The translations under genes were made by a program, and so were the position numbers. Under the pieces are notes generated by a model. It searched no databases. It had not been told where the DNA came from and saw only the letters and a list, made by a program, of their open reading frames with translations. From Rhizomys pruinosus (taxonomy: Eukaryota > Chordata > Mammalia > Rodentia > Spalacidae), in NCBI GenBank assembly GCA_009823505.1, contig VZQC01001015.1, positions 164,307-228,306 of the forward strand: a stretch of 64,000 bases of DNA. Direction: 5' to 3'. Numbering within the stretch: position 1 is the first letter of the stretch; each line of letters begins with the position of its first letter. Positions 21,640 through 33,129 of the stretch are shown here, piece after piece.

Positions 21640-22330
21640 ACCCCAAAGCAACTCCAGCAGTTCCACTTATGCAATTAATGATGCCCTAGACCTTGTCCAG
21701 AAGTGCATGCCACTTTTGATGTGTTCGCCACCTGAAGCTCATCTCTGTGCTGGTAAATCATCTAACACCTTCGGAAATCAGCGAGCCTGTGCTTCCCACT
21801 TAGAGTGAACTCTGCGGAGTAGGAGGAGAATGTATTTCCTGAAGATTTCCTCCAACGAGAATGGCTTTATCCTGCAGTCATCTTATGTCAGTGGGGATTT
21901 TGTCATCAGACAACAACAATGTAATATTAATACCTTGGATTTACATATTAATTTCTTTCTAAAGTGTTCAAAGTTACTACATAGTTTTCAAATAAATGTA
22001 TTTGGTATTAATGAAGATGTTACTATACAGGAAACAAATGTTTATTTATTTATGAGAGGTTTTTTTTGCCCCTTTAAAAAGGGTCTATGGTAACACCACC
22101 TGCCCACAGTTGCTAAGGAGAAACCAGGAAGTTTTGTAGTTGGGTGAAATGTATTTGGGAGCCAGGGGGGATGGCACACCCTGTAAGTCCAGTTCTCAGG
22201 TCACTGAGACAGGAGGACCACTAGCTGGGGGCCATCTTGGAGTTACCTGTCACACTCTTACACAATGAGAGCTAGTGTACATCCCACTTTTTCTATTTTT
22301 GTTTTGCTCATCTATGCCAATCAGAACTTT
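21640..22330. other. Unique region
   Basis: No repeat or coding exon recognised. Confidence 0.45.
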
Positions 22331-22332
22331 AA

Positions 22333-22347
22333 AAAATATTTTATTTA

Positions 22348-22386
<39 letters not shown>

Positions 22387-22835
22387 TGTGAATATATTGC
22401 CTGCATGTTGGTTAGTGCGTTCCTGTTGTGCAGTGGCCGCAGAAGACAGAAGAGCCTGTCGGATTCCCCTAGCTGGGGTTGCAGAGGGCTGTTAGTAGTC
22501 ATCTAGGTGCTGGGAACTGAACCCAGGTCCTCTGCAAAAGCATCCAGTGCTCAGGGGCTGGAGAGATGTCCTAGCAGTTAAGAGCACCGACCGCTCTTAC
22601 AGAGGACCCGGGTTCGATCCCCAGCACCCACATGGCGGCCGAGAACCGTCTGAAACTCCAATTCCAGGAGAACTCCAGTTCCATGGGAATCCAACACCCT
22701 CTTCTGACCTCCGTGGCATTGCATGACACGGGTGCACACATTTGCATGCAGACAGTACATTCATACACATACAGAAATAAATAAAAAAACAAAAACAACA
22801 ACAAAAGCATCCAGTGCTCTTAACTGCTGAGCCAT
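22333..22835 (-). mobile_element. B2 SINE (host), split by a younger B2
   Basis: Reverse B2: (TG)n at 22351-22384 in the tail region, then GGATTCCCCTAGCTGGGG, GGGAACTGAACCCAGGTCC; after the insert it resumes with CTTAACTGCTGAGCCATTTC and TCCAGCTC. Confidence 0.85.
22553..22802 (+). mobile_element. B2 SINE, 17-bp-duplication subfamily, nested
   Basis: GGGGCTGGAGAGATGTCCTA head, doubled CTCCAATTCCAGGAGAA/CTCCAGTTCCATGGGAA, GCATTGCATGACACGGGTGC, AAATAAAAAAACAAAAAC tail. Perfect 17-bp target-site duplication AAAAGCATCCAGTGCTC at 22536-22552 and 22803-22819. Confidence 0.95.
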
Positions 22836-22867
22836 TTCTCCAGCTCACCAATCAGAACCTTTGATTG

Positions 22868-22942
22868 GGACAGCACCATTATAGTGAATTCCAGGCCGGC
22901 CTGGGCTGGGAGGCCCCATCTCAAACAAAACAAAAACACATT
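22868..22942 (+). mobile_element. B1 3' end fragment
   Basis: GTGAATTCCAGGCCGGCCTG and CCCCATCTCAAACAAAACAA. Confidence 0.6.
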
Positions 22943-23169
22943 TTTTAATTTTCAATCACCTGGACCTACCTTTTGGTCTTCAGTTGGTTCCTGAAATGAT
23001 TTCACTCAGAAACCTCGAAATGTACAGTTTTGAAAAGTGTTTGAAGAAGTTGTTTACAATTCCATAAGAAAGGCATAGAGAACTCACCAGAAGCAGGAGG
23101 GATTTTACCAATTCTGGGAGTGTGGCTTTTTACCAATTCTGTGACTAAAGGGGCAAGAAGAGGGAGGGT

Positions 23170-23760
23170 GGGTTGGGAAGAGAGCTCATTCAGTCAAATG
23201 CTTGCCTTGCCAATGTGAAACCCTGAGTTCAAATCCTCACACCCACATGAAACACCGAGTGAGGTGAAGCACCTTGGTACTGTGGAAGCAGAGAGAGAGA
23301 CTGGTCCCTGTCTTACCATGACAAAACACTGACCAAAACCAGCTTGGGGAGGAAAGGATTTATTTCACCTCTAGCTTATAGTTCATCATAGAGGGAAGAC
23401 AAGGCAGGAATTCGAGGAAAGAGCCATGGAGGAGTGCTGCCTACTGGCTTGCTCCCCTGCCTTATGCTCAGCCTATTTTCTTATACAGAAGAGGACAAGC
23501 TGCCCAAGGGTGGTACCATCCACAGTAGACTGGGTTCATCCACGCCACTTAACAGTCAAGAAACTGATCCTCAAACATGGCCACAGGACAATCCAATGGA
23601 GGAAAATCCTCAATCCATTGTGACAGGTTGACCACTGAAGCTATCCTGGACAATCCCTGAAGCTCACTGGTCAACCAGCCTAACCCACTTGGTGTACTCC
23701 AGACTAGTGAGAGACCTGTCTCAGCTGAGGTTGACCTCTCTTACACACATACAGAGAAAG
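23170..23760 (+). mobile_element. B4-type SINE (host), split by an LTR
   Basis: Left part GGGTTGGGAAGAGAGCTCAT to GGAAGCAGAGAGAGAGACTG; right part from 23658 with TCACTGGTCAACCAGCCTAA, GTGAGAGACCTGTCTCAGC and CTCTTACACACATA. Joined order matches a B4-type SINE. A (GA)n run follows at 23758-23782. Confidence 0.7.
23309..23652 (-). mobile_element. ERVL/MaLR solitary LTR, nested
   Basis: TGTCTTACCATGACAAAACA to CTATCCTGGACA, 344 bp, TG...CA. Flanks GTCCC (23304-23308) and ATCCC (23653-23657) are a 5-bp duplication with one change. Same family as the LTR at 15.1 kb. Confidence 0.85.
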
Positions 23761-24082
23761 AGAGAGAGAGAGAGAGAGAGAATGAACCAGACTTAGGACA
23801 CAGAGAGAGCTACTTAGAGAGAGCCACTTGCTAATAAGAGGACCCAGGCACCTTGTCATGATCCCCTAGGTAAGACAGCGTAGTGAGACCAGGCTTGCCC
23901 AATTCCCTCTTTCTTCATGCTGGAATTTTTCATTGCTCAAACCTAACCAGAAGCTCAGGGCTGAGGAAGCCATTTCCAGACCTTCCAGAGGCACAAGGAG
24001 CATGGAGCCGGAACTCGGGAAGTGCCCATTGTCACCAGAGGTGACTCTGAGCAAGCCTTTGTCCTTCTGTGAGACCCAGTGT

Positions 24083-24678
24083 CATGGTTTTGTTAACCTT
24101 ACACAAACCTAGACATACCAGGGAAGAGAGGATCTCAGGAATTTGCTCCATCACAGTGACCTCTGGCTATGTCTATGGGGGCCATTTTCTTGATTGCTAA
24201 TGGATGAAGAAATGCCCAGCTCTACCTGGGCAGCACCATCCCTGGGCAGGTGGGCCTGAGCTGTATAAGAAAGGTAGTGGAGCAAGCCTGGGGGAGCAAG
24301 CCAGTAAGCAGCTGCCCTCTATGGTCTGCTTCAGTTCCTGTTCTCCTCAGTGACGTACTCTCAAGTATAAGATGGGGGCTAGAGAGATGGCTCAGTGATT
24401 AAGAACACTGGCTGTTCTTGCAGGCGACCTGGATTTGAATGAATTCTAACACTCACATGGCAGCTAACAGCCATGCGTAACTCCAGTTCCAGGGGATCCA
24501 ACGCCCTCTTCTGTCCTCTGTGTGCATTGCATGACGTGGGCATGCTTACATGCATGCAGGCAATACACTTATAAGCATAACATAAACATTTTTAATGTAA
24601 AATGAAATAAATCTTTCCCTCTCCAAATTGGTTTTGGTCAATGTTATATTCACAGAAACAGGGAAGCAAATTAGAATA
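24083..24678 (+). mobile_element. ERVL/MaLR LTR (host), split by a B2
   Basis: Left part GTCATGGTTTTGTTAACC, TCTTGATTGCTAATGGATG, ACCATCCCTGGGCAGGTGG and GCAAGCCAGTAAGCAG; right part from about 24596 with AATAAATCTTTCCCTCTCC, GTTTTGGTCAATGTTATATT and ACAGGGAAGCAAATTAGAA. Confidence 0.75.
24371..24595 (+). mobile_element. B2 SINE, nested in LTR
   Basis: GGGGGCTAGAGAGATGGCTC head, CTCCAGTTCCAGGGGATCC (single unit, no 17-bp duplication), GCATTGCATGACGTGGGC. Target-site duplication not clear. Confidence 0.85.
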
Positions 24679-25414
24679 TTCACTTTCCCCCAGAGTAAGG
24701 TAAATCTCTATAGCATCTACATCAGAGTATTGTGTAAGGAGGAAATGATCTATACAATAATTTGCATGGTTTCCATGGTTTCCAACACAAAGTGGGTCCT
24801 CAAAGAAGGATGAACTAGCCCTGGGCTCCATATAGGACCATTGTCACATTGTGTGACAATGTGAACTGGGGACTGGTGGGGTAGTGGAGAGGTTGTGAAG
24901 TTCTATGAAAGTGTCTGAGCCCTGAAAATACAAATATGATTGCAAAATATGAAGTTAAATTCAATAATGACGGTTATGTCCTTTAATTCAGCAGGAAGCA
25001 AAATAACATTCCAACGAATCAAACTATAGCCTTAGCCTACCTACCTCTGCAGACTTTTCCCTTAAAGGGGGTGTGTTTGGTACTCCAGACTAGCTCTTAA
25101 CAATGTTCTCAGTCATCTCCTTCACACATCGACTTTTGTAGGTCTGATTATATTTAAAAGACCTCTTTGTACGCAGTCATTGCAGTGTTGAATTAATAAG
25201 ATCATCAAATATTAGAGCAGGGACAGTAGAGAACATATTGACTAAGGGGAAATTTTATGAACTGTTGGCCTGTAGGTTATACTCTGTCTCATAATCCTTT
25301 TCCATATAAATTTAATTTTTTGAAATAATTTTAATTAAAAATTAGAGTCTTTCATAAAGTAGTCAATCTACTATGCTTTATTACTGCCACAAACATTATT
25401 CTTCATCTTGTTAT
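24679..25414. other. Unique region
   Basis: No repeat family recognised. A perfect 9-bp stem hairpin occurs at 24840-24860. Confidence 0.4.
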
Positions 25415-25900
25415 CCTTCCTCCTCTCCTCTCCTTCCTTCCTTCCTTCCTTCCTTCCTTCCTTCCCCCCTTTCCCTTCCTATTTCTCCTTTCCTTTCTGC
25501 TCCTCCTGCTTCCTATTTTTCTTCATCCTCCTCCTTTCCTCTTCTTCTTCCTCCTCCTCCCCTTCTTATTTCTCCTCTTCCTCCTTTCTTTTTCTTTTCC
25601 TCCTCTCTTCTTCCTCCTTCACCTTCCTCTTTCTCCTCCTCCTTCTCTTCTTCCTCTTCTTCCCCTTTTTTCCTCTTCTTCCTTTTCCTCTTCATCTCTT
25701 CTTGTCCTCCTCCTCCTCCCCTTCTTCTTTCTCCTCTTTCTTTTCCTTCTCCTCTATTCCTTCTTCCCCTTCCTCTTTCTCCCCCTTTCTCTTTCTCTGC
25801 TTCCTTCTGCTCCTCTTCTTTTTCCTCCTTCTCCTTTTTCCTTCCTTTTCCTCTTCCTTCTTTGCCCCCACCCCCACTCTTCTCCTACTTCCACTTTAAC
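25415..25900. repeat. Polypyrimidine tract, (TTCC)n/(TCC)n/(CTT)n
   Basis: About 490 bp of almost pure C/T on plus (A/G on minus), with a regular (TTCC)n core at about 25431-25465. It produces Ser/Phe/Pro or Glu/Lys/Arg open frames in all directions; none is a gene. Confidence 0.97.
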
Positions 25901-26976
25901 TTCTCAGAAATTAAGGTGCCTCTTCAATAATGACATCTTAGACTTGATGAGAAGCAGAAGGGACCAACACTTCATCATCACTAGATTTCATTCAGACACC
26001 AGGATTTCTGGTCTCTAGAAGTTGGATGAGCCCTCACCTGGGAGGCTGGCATCTGCGTAGTGCCTATGTTGGCTGGAGCATCACCATCCTTTTATAAAGA
26101 GGACCACAGTGGCTGATTTGGATGTGGAAGAGTACTAATAGGGTTTGTACCCAGAAAGCAAATCAACAGTTCATATAGTTGACACACTCAAGTACAATAA
26201 TAATGGTGATTATTCAATTAAAAGATCTCATTGGCAGTTTACGAGCAAAGAGAAAAATACAAAAATAATATGAAAAGAGCAATAGGTCCCATTGTGGAAA
26301 CGTGTGACAGTTAGGTACAGATCTGGGCTAGAGAGGAAGGAGCAGGATAAGGAAAGCTTTGGCAGTCGGAACTTTAAGCAGAGATATTTAGTAACCCATT
26401 TCCAAATCACAAAGCCCCCTAGGACACGGCAGGGCTCCTGGAATTCAGTCTCATGCTCTCCGTTTTTAAAATACTTTCTAACTTTGCTGTCAAATTTAAG
26501 GAAAAGTATGTCCAACCTGCACCAATGAATACTCACACAAAATGACTTTTAGGCTCAAGGTGTTTCCCACTTTCATCAGCTTCATGCCAACCTCAGGCCA
26601 AAGTGGAAACAGTTATGCTGCTCCCGTGCTGATACAGAATATTCATTCCTAAGAGCTGCTTAGGGACATTATATCCCACCTCCAGCATTACTGTTCACAT
26701 AGACGGTCCCCCTCTGTTACAGTACACTTTACGTTATGTATTGGTAGGTTTTCCTTGTCTACTGGTAAACGACAGAAAACACATCACCTTTGTCTTAGGT
26801 ACCATGGTCAAAAATTTCAGATGGTGAGAGCAGAGAGAGGGACACACAAAAATTCCATTAAAATATACATTTAAAAAGTCAGGTGACAATAAACTCTCCT
26901 GTGAGAGTCACCCCAGGCATAAAGATAACATCTATGAATATTCTTCAGGTTATTGGATAGGTCATATGCTAATAAT
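25901..26976. other. Unique region
   Basis: No repeat or coding signal recognised. Confidence 0.45.
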
Positions 26977-26981
26977 AATTT

Positions 26982-27024
<43 letters not shown>

Positions 27025-27026
27025 TT
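26977..27026. repeat. (TTTA)n microsatellite
   Basis: About 12 TTTA units. Confidence 0.98.
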
Positions 27027-27056
27027 GCAAACCATCCAATCTTACTAATACAAGAT

Positions 27057-27348
27057 AATCTCTTAGGGAGATGGTCCACTGGGTGAGTGCTTGCTGCATA
27101 AATGTGACGACTAGAGTTCAGATCCCCAGAACCCATATAAAAAGCCTGTTCAGGTCACAGGTGCTGATAACCCCAGCAGGAAGGAGATAGGGGGTTAGTG
27201 GGGCTTGCTGGCTGATAGCACAGCCTCACACTCAGGGAGAGATTCTGTCTCAAAGAAAGAAGGTGGTGAGTGATAGAGCAGAAGATCTGATGGGCTCCTC
27301 TAGTCTATGCATCTGTACCCACACAGACATGTGCATACAACAAACCCA

Positions 27349-27386
<38 letters not shown>
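27057..27386 (+). mobile_element. B4-type SINE with (CA)n
   Basis: Head TAGGGAGATGGTCCACTGGG, box B GAGTTCAGATCCCCAGAACC, TGCTGATAACCCCAGCAGG, CTTGCTGGCTGATAGC, GAGAGATTCTGTCTCAAAG, then (CA)n at 27350-27386. Confidence 0.75.
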
Positions 27387-27387
<1 letters not shown>

Positions 27388-27389
27388 GC

Positions 27390-28167
27390 ACACACGCACA
27401 ATACCCCACAGAATGTTGTGTATGCCACCCCTCTTCCTCATCTTGCCTTCTCCAGTGAGGAGGGTTCCAGCCCTCCACTGCATGGCAGTTCCCACAGTCC
27501 ACTTCATCTATCTAAATAGTCTTTCCTTAATTTCACTGGGGTACTCATTTACTGTGAATGCTATTCTGCTATTCTGATATTTTCGAGAGGTAGCAGCCCC
27601 CCTCCTTAGTCAATTAAACAAGCTATTGTTTCTGATTAAGATATCAAGTCCCAGGAATGATAGCAATTAGAGTTGGAACGGGGACCCCGTGGATTGTGCA
27701 GTCCACTTCCCTGCCAGCTTCCTTGACTGTTTTACATTACACTGTAGTTCTGTGTGGTTGCCCTGGTGTTGATTTTTAAAATCCCAGCACCCGTCAGTGT
27801 TAATTATATACTGGTCTCGCATCCCCACCATGGCTTAATCTTCTACTTTGCATTGCTGATTCTCATAGGCTGACAGTGAATGCAGGCTTCTTGATCACCT
27901 CCCATCATCACAGAACATGGGACAATTATTTGGAAATTTTCTGAGTAAAGAAAGGAGTGTAATTATTTGGCTTGGCTTGGCTCTGCTTGTCGAGGAGTTA
28001 GAGATGCGTCTTTACATAGGTAAATGTTTTGCCAGGATGGCTGTGTTTCAAAATGCCTGTAGCATAGTAGGTCATTTGTTTTCGACTGGCAGATTTTAAA
28101 AAGTTAGGCATTGCCTTGACTCATTGCCTGAAAGGGCACACTCACTCATTCTGTGCATGCAGAGAAT
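27390..28167. other. Unique region
   Basis: No repeat or gene recognised. Confidence 0.4.
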
Positions 28168-28172
28168 GGGAG

Positions 28173-28213
<41 letters not shown>
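28168..28213. repeat. (GA)n microsatellite
   Basis: GA array with one GG interruption. Confidence 0.97.
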
Positions 28214-28215
<2 letters not shown>

Positions 28216-28554
28216 AGTTCAGATTTTTCAGACTTTCTTTGGACCAGTTCCTCCATAGCGTGGGGGGGAGGGGTCAAGAGAATGGTCTTTGCAGAGAAAT
28301 GACCTGAGTGGCTAATGTCAGAGGATGAGGATGGCATGATTAATTTATGGCGATGCACTGCTGAGCCTTGCTGTGCCCTGGACTCTGTTCATCTCCTCTG
28401 TTCTCTTTGTTGTCTGGGATGTTGCTGCATTCGGTTTACAAATAAAGAAAATGAGGTAAAAAAATTATCTAGAAAACAGGCCAAGGTCACCATGCCAGGA
28501 AGTCAGAGTGATAAATCACACTCTAAGTTTAACAAATATTTTATGGATCAAATT

Positions 28555-28720
28555 TAACCTACTTAATGTCTAAAAGTAATATTTATTAAATTAAATAACT
28601 AATAGCTAATTCAATCTATAAATATTTAGTAATATTTAGTAATATTACATGACTATAATTATCTCATTCTATATAATTATAATTATCCCATTCTATATAA
28701 CCAATTGATTGGATTTATTA
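28555..28720. repeat. A/T-rich low-complexity block with local duplications
   Basis: AATATTTAGT is repeated at about 28622-28645, and TAATTATCTCATTCTATAT recurs as TAATTATCCCATTCTATAT about 25 bp later (28655-28699). Confidence 0.7.
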
Positions 28721-29394
28721 AATAAGCTGTTCTGTGCTTTGTAAATGAGACATTTACTTTCAAATTTAACTTTTATAAATGTGAAAACATTTAAAATAAT
28801 TTTATTGGTGTTATTTGCCTTTTCAGTGATGCTGGCTGCATTTTCAGACATTGTTTTTTTTTTTTAATACCTGGGCACAGTTCCCCATTTCTGGTTGTGT
28901 CTGAATGCACAATGAGGCTCCAGTTGCTGTGTTTGAACTTGAGATTTTCCAGATCTTTCTCAGCATCACAATGACCCTCTCATTATAGTGATCTGAACTT
29001 TTCATCAAAGATTTTTATTTGTTGAAAATATCTCATGTAAATCCTCACCTCACAGTGATTTAGGAAATAAGTGTATGTGGAGCAACAGCATTAATTATAT
29101 TTTTGTCATTTCTCAAAGGAGGCAAACACACTGTATTTTAAATTTAGAACAATAGAGAAGCAAAATAATAGAATGATCACTTCTCCCAGTCTATAGCCAT
29201 TGTCCCAAATTTCTGACAAATTTCTCGCCAGTGTTTTCTTGGGTTTGCCTTGAGAAAGATATTATAAATGGTAAAATAATGTAAGTTTTAATGTAAGTTT
29301 GCAAACAAAGTAGAGTAGCGCTACACACTGTGCATAAGCTAGTTTTGTAGACAGAGAATATTAATATACAAATGTCACAAGTAATTTATACCAT
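28721..29394. other. A/T-rich unique region
   Basis: Nothing recognised besides a T14 run near 28855. Confidence 0.4.
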
Positions 29395-29515
29395 ATGTCG
29401 TTTGAAGCCCTTTTATGTATTAGTTTATTTAATATTTCTGACATCCCTGTGAGAGAGATATCTTTACTAAGTTCCTTCAAACAAGAAAACAGTCTGAGAG
29501 GTTAAATGATGACAC
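29395..29515 (+). mobile_element. Possible MIR fossil
   Basis: TTTATTTAATATTTCTGACA, CCTGTGAGAGAGATATC and CTGAGAGGTTAAATGA follow the MIR order loosely. Confidence 0.4.
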
Positions 29516-29577
29516 TGAGATTGTTACACCTTAAGGATGAGCACTGTCAGAGAAAGACAATGCCCATATTACTTTTA

Positions 29578-29825
29578 TTTTATTTTTTTTTAATTTATTT
29601 CTGTGTGTGTATCAATGTACTGTCTGCATGCAAGTTTGTACACCCGTGTCGTGCAATGCCGCGGAGGTCAGAAGAGGGTCTCGGATTCCCCTGGAACTGG
29701 AGTTCTCCTGGAATTGGAGTTTCAGACGGTTCTCGGCCGCCATGTGGGTGCTGGGGATCGAACCTGGGTCCTCTGTAAGAGCGGTCGGCGCTCTTAACCG
29801 CGGCCAATGTGCGCAACGCACCAGC
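29578..29825 (-). mobile_element. B2 SINE, 17-bp-duplication subfamily, altered head
   Basis: Reverse B2 with doubled unit (TTCTCCTGGAATTGGAG beside CCCCTGGAACTGGAG) and the CGTGTCGTGCAATGCC block. Perfect 15-bp target-site duplication CCCATATTACTTTTA at 29563-29577 and 29826-29840 (C overlap makes the edge uncertain by 1-2 bases). The usual AGAGATGGCCTAG after GGCTGG is replaced by TGCGTTGCGCACATTGGCCG. Confidence 0.92.
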
Positions 29826-29840
29826 CCCATATTACTTTTA

Positions 29841-31049
29841 ACAGGTGCATAATAGCTCAGGGCTTGCTGTTAGTCCCTTACAGTGAACACTTGGACCATC
29901 CACATTCCCCATCTCCTACTTTCAACACTGTTATAAAGGTCATGTCCTGGTCCACACAGCTTTGAGCTCACAGTCGGAAAAGTACTGGATCCAACACTGA
30001 GAAACAGAATTGCTTGGTGCCTTTTGACTTTTTTTAGAGCTAAAATCAAGCCTTGTTGGGAAAACTTGCTGAGATTTTCCTCCCCTTCCATCAGCCTTTC
30101 TTTAAATTCTTGAGCAGGGCTTGACTCTCCCTGAATTTTCCAGAGAAAGTCTGAGGATCTGAGCCTAGCATCTTCCTCTTCTGTACGGAGATCAGCTAGA
30201 ACTACAGGCCCGTGAATTCTTGCTCCTGTTGATCCCTGGATCTAAGCCAAGAGGCATGGGGCATCCCATGCTCTTCTGCCCTACTGTACATTCACACATG
30301 TGCTTTCTTTCACACGCGGTGGGGAAGTTTAACCCTTCAACTTATCACTTGAACTCTTGATAGTTAAGACAATGGGTTTTCCCCCTGAGGATGATTCAAT
30401 TTCCCCAGGAAGCCTTGGTAATTGTTTTGGATCTTTTTTTTTTTTTTTTTTTGCTTGTGGCAACTGAAAAGCACAGCTGGAAAGCGGGATGTAGAAGCTG
30501 ACTTCCCCACGATGCACATAGCATCTCTGCATCCTCAACAGAGAATTAGCCAATGCAAAATGACAGTAGGTTCAGGGTTGAGAAAGGACCCAACTCAATT
30601 ATCACACTCTCTTTGATACTGTTAGTCATCTGCCCATTGCAAAGAGCATGCGTTCCTGCCTTCGGCCTCCCTAAGGTTCCCACGGATGTTCTTTTGATGG
30701 TATTGAGCTATAATTGTGTGGTTTCACAGCTATTCCCACTAAGAAGCAATCTACTGCATGAAGGTTGGTGGTACTTTTTCATTCATATTTGTGTTCTCAC
30801 CCCTGGCTCTAGTTCATAACACAGTGCCTGGTGTATGTAACAACTTAGCAAATACTGAACAGGAACAAAATAATGGATAAAAGGAAACAGCAAGAAATGA
30901 AAAGAGACGGGGAGGAGAGACAGAGTGAAATACTGAAGAAAAGGAAAGGAATGAATTACACAGATGAAGTAAATTACTTCTAGGAGTTTTTATATAAACA
31001 CCTAGGGGCAATATCAGGAAACACAACTGACTTTATTCCTTCCCCTAAT
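29841..31049. other. Unique region
   Basis: No repeat or gene recognised; a MIR-like scrap (CACAGTGCCTGGTGTATG) lies near 30820 and a T18 run near 30435. Confidence 0.4.
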
Positions 31050-31200
31050 GTGTAGTTATTGAGTCCTCACTAGATTCTAGGCCTTGTGCTAGTCATGGAC
31101 TGTGAAGGCGTAGAGAGAGTTCCCTCTGTATCGTGGTCACCTCTTCTGGAGTAAGTCAGATGATAGAAAACAAACCAATCAACCAAAGCATAAAATGAGA
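31050..31200 (+). mobile_element. Possible L2 3'-end fossil
   Basis: GTTATTGAGTCCTCACTAGA and GGCCTTGTGCTAGTCATGG resemble the L2 3' block. Weak. Confidence 0.35.
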
Positions 31201-31514
31201 CTCTCAGCATGGAAAAGTTCTCTAAAGGGATGGAAGGGGGGACATGTAAAAGATATTTGATATTTATGGGATTGTAGCCCTTAAGGTAAGAAATGACTAT
31301 CACTTGGAGGAGTATAAAAAAAAATTAAGTATCCAGGCAACAAGACAATAAAATGGACACTGTAAGAGGAAATCAGGCATCGCAGAGGAAACTGGATGAG
31401 GGGCTGGAAGTCAGTGCATCTGAAAAAAATGCTTTCAGTACAAGAAGAGAGAACTGAGTTCAACCCCCAGAGCTGAGGTGAAAGTGAAGTGGGTCGGGGG
31501 TTGGTGCTTGCTTT

Positions 31515-32560
31515 TTGGTTTTTTTTTTTTACATTTTTTTATTTTAAGGGATTCTACAATATAATGACAAAGTTGTTTGCAGATAAACATTGATGTTACT
31601 CATTATGCATACAATTAGGTAATTGGTGCATTTTGCAAGTATCTATGTCCAAAATTTTGAACAACCCAAGTCCCATAGTCAGTTGGAGAAAATTGTATGC
31701 ACAGGCATGTTGATCAATCAGGAGTCCGACTATATTCCTGTAGTCTAATATTACCCTATCTTCCGCAGCCTTAATTTACACGCCTCCTCTTTGCAGTTTG
31801 TTCCCATGGGATTTGGGAAAGAGGCACAAGTTGGGTAGAAGAAAACAGTCTAATTTCTTTGGAGTTGTCATTTTGGACCCCAGTCTGTTCAGGTTGTCCC
31901 TTCAGGATTGACAGCTTTCCCAGTGATACCCTTTTAGTCATACTAGCAAAGCACAAGCTATTGGATGTACAGGCATTTAAGCAGTACCACTTATTATGTA
32001 AGCTAAACTGTGAGCATAGACATCAGATGCTTGGATGGTTATGCTAATGCCGCAAACTGTGGTTTCTCTATAAAGGGTGACAAGTTCTTATTGTGGCTTA
32101 TAACATCTCCTAACCACTAGAGGACATAAGCTTGTGGCATCCAGCTTGAGTTATTCCTCCAAGGAGAGAGGCATATTAGCCAAATAGTGGATATATATAG
32201 ACACTTGGCTGCCACTGTTGCACAGTATCTCCAGGCTGTTGAGGTGTAGCTGATATTGAGGAGGCGTCTTGCTTGTTCAGGGAGACCAATATTTTGCTGT
32301 ATTGCTTTAGTGGCTTTGGTAACGCTCTCTAGCATTTCAGAGGGCCAGTTGTACGCTAGCAAGTGACGTCTTCATAACATTTTTCATGCTCACACCAGGT
32401 CTTCGACAACAGGGACTTACTGCCTTTCTCCTTGCATAATCCCACTTATAGGCAAAAGCCTTTTATTTGGGGGGGGGCGGGTTTGAATCCCCAGCCAACA
32501 ATCTCCTAGGCAGAATAATTCATTGCTGATGTCAGAGCTTCCTGTAGTAATATATTTTGC
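31515..32560 (-). mobile_element. Unclassified repeat, copy B (ERV-like, antisense?)
   Basis: About 1 kb that aligns end to end with 33785-34748. Shared landmarks on plus: GCACAAGC(T/G)ATT, CATAAGCTTGTGGC/TATAAGCTTGTGGC, ATTCCTCCAAGGAGAGA, GGTGTAGCTG, a G9 run near 32470, and GGCAGAATAAT(T/C)CATTGCTG. On minus an 81-codon frame at 32362-32117 has residues partly shared with the other copy (VTKAT, QA, YT, AWR), so the element was probably once coding. I could not match it to a named family. Confidence 0.55.
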
Positions 32561-33129
32561 TTAATTACACAACTTATAAACACTTTACTATTGAATTTGG
32601 CTTAGATAGGAAATATCCTTTCACAGTTCCTATGCCTATCAATCAATTAATACATTATGTTGTTTTATAGGAAATTACCACTGTAACACATTGGCTCTAG
32701 TTTACCAGTTAGGGAGTGGTTTCATTACCATCTCTGTTTTTCTTTTTCCTGTAAGGAGAGGGTAGGAAGGTTTCTCCGCATCTGGAAGGTAAACTTCATT
32801 AGGGCCCATTATAAACAGTCAACCCCAATATTATTCAGAGAGATGCTCAGTGTCTGTGGCTCAGGCAGTTGAGGTTCTTCATTTCCTTAATGTTCAGATG
32901 GGTCAACCTCTCTACTGGCATTCCCCAGTTCCTCCTGCACAGCCATAGTTGCATGTTTTTAGGCATTTAGATTGGTGATTTTTACCTGTGGGAACATAAA
33001 ATTCTCCTCCACCATTGTTAGTTTCAGAGTCAGAAAAATTGAAAATTTATCAATAGGATTGGAACACAGAGTTTTCATTTGTATCCCAGAAAGGTAGTAT
33101 CCCACCTCAACCTCCTCTCTTTTTTTTTT
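32561..33129. mobile_element. Middle section of the unclassified repeat region
   Basis: Lies between copy B and a pair of shorter repeats. No recognised motif; grouped with the flanking element only by position. Confidence 0.3.

Noticed and set aside
22150..22260. Possible B1 remnant (GATGGCACACCCTGTAAGTCC, GACAGGAGGACC)
   Set aside because: Too diverged to define orientation and edges with confidence.
22553..22640. tRNA-like box A and box B promoter
   Set aside because: These belong to B2 SINE heads, not to functional tRNA genes; no cloverleaf acceptor stem.
24840..24860. Perfect 9-bp stem hairpin with a 3-base loop
   Set aside because: Isolated, with no partner features; a palindrome of this size is expected by chance in 64 kb.
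25373..25930. Open frame of 185 codons, rich in Ser, Phe, Pro and Leu
   Set aside because: Entirely produced by the polypyrimidine tract; both strands are open for the same reason.
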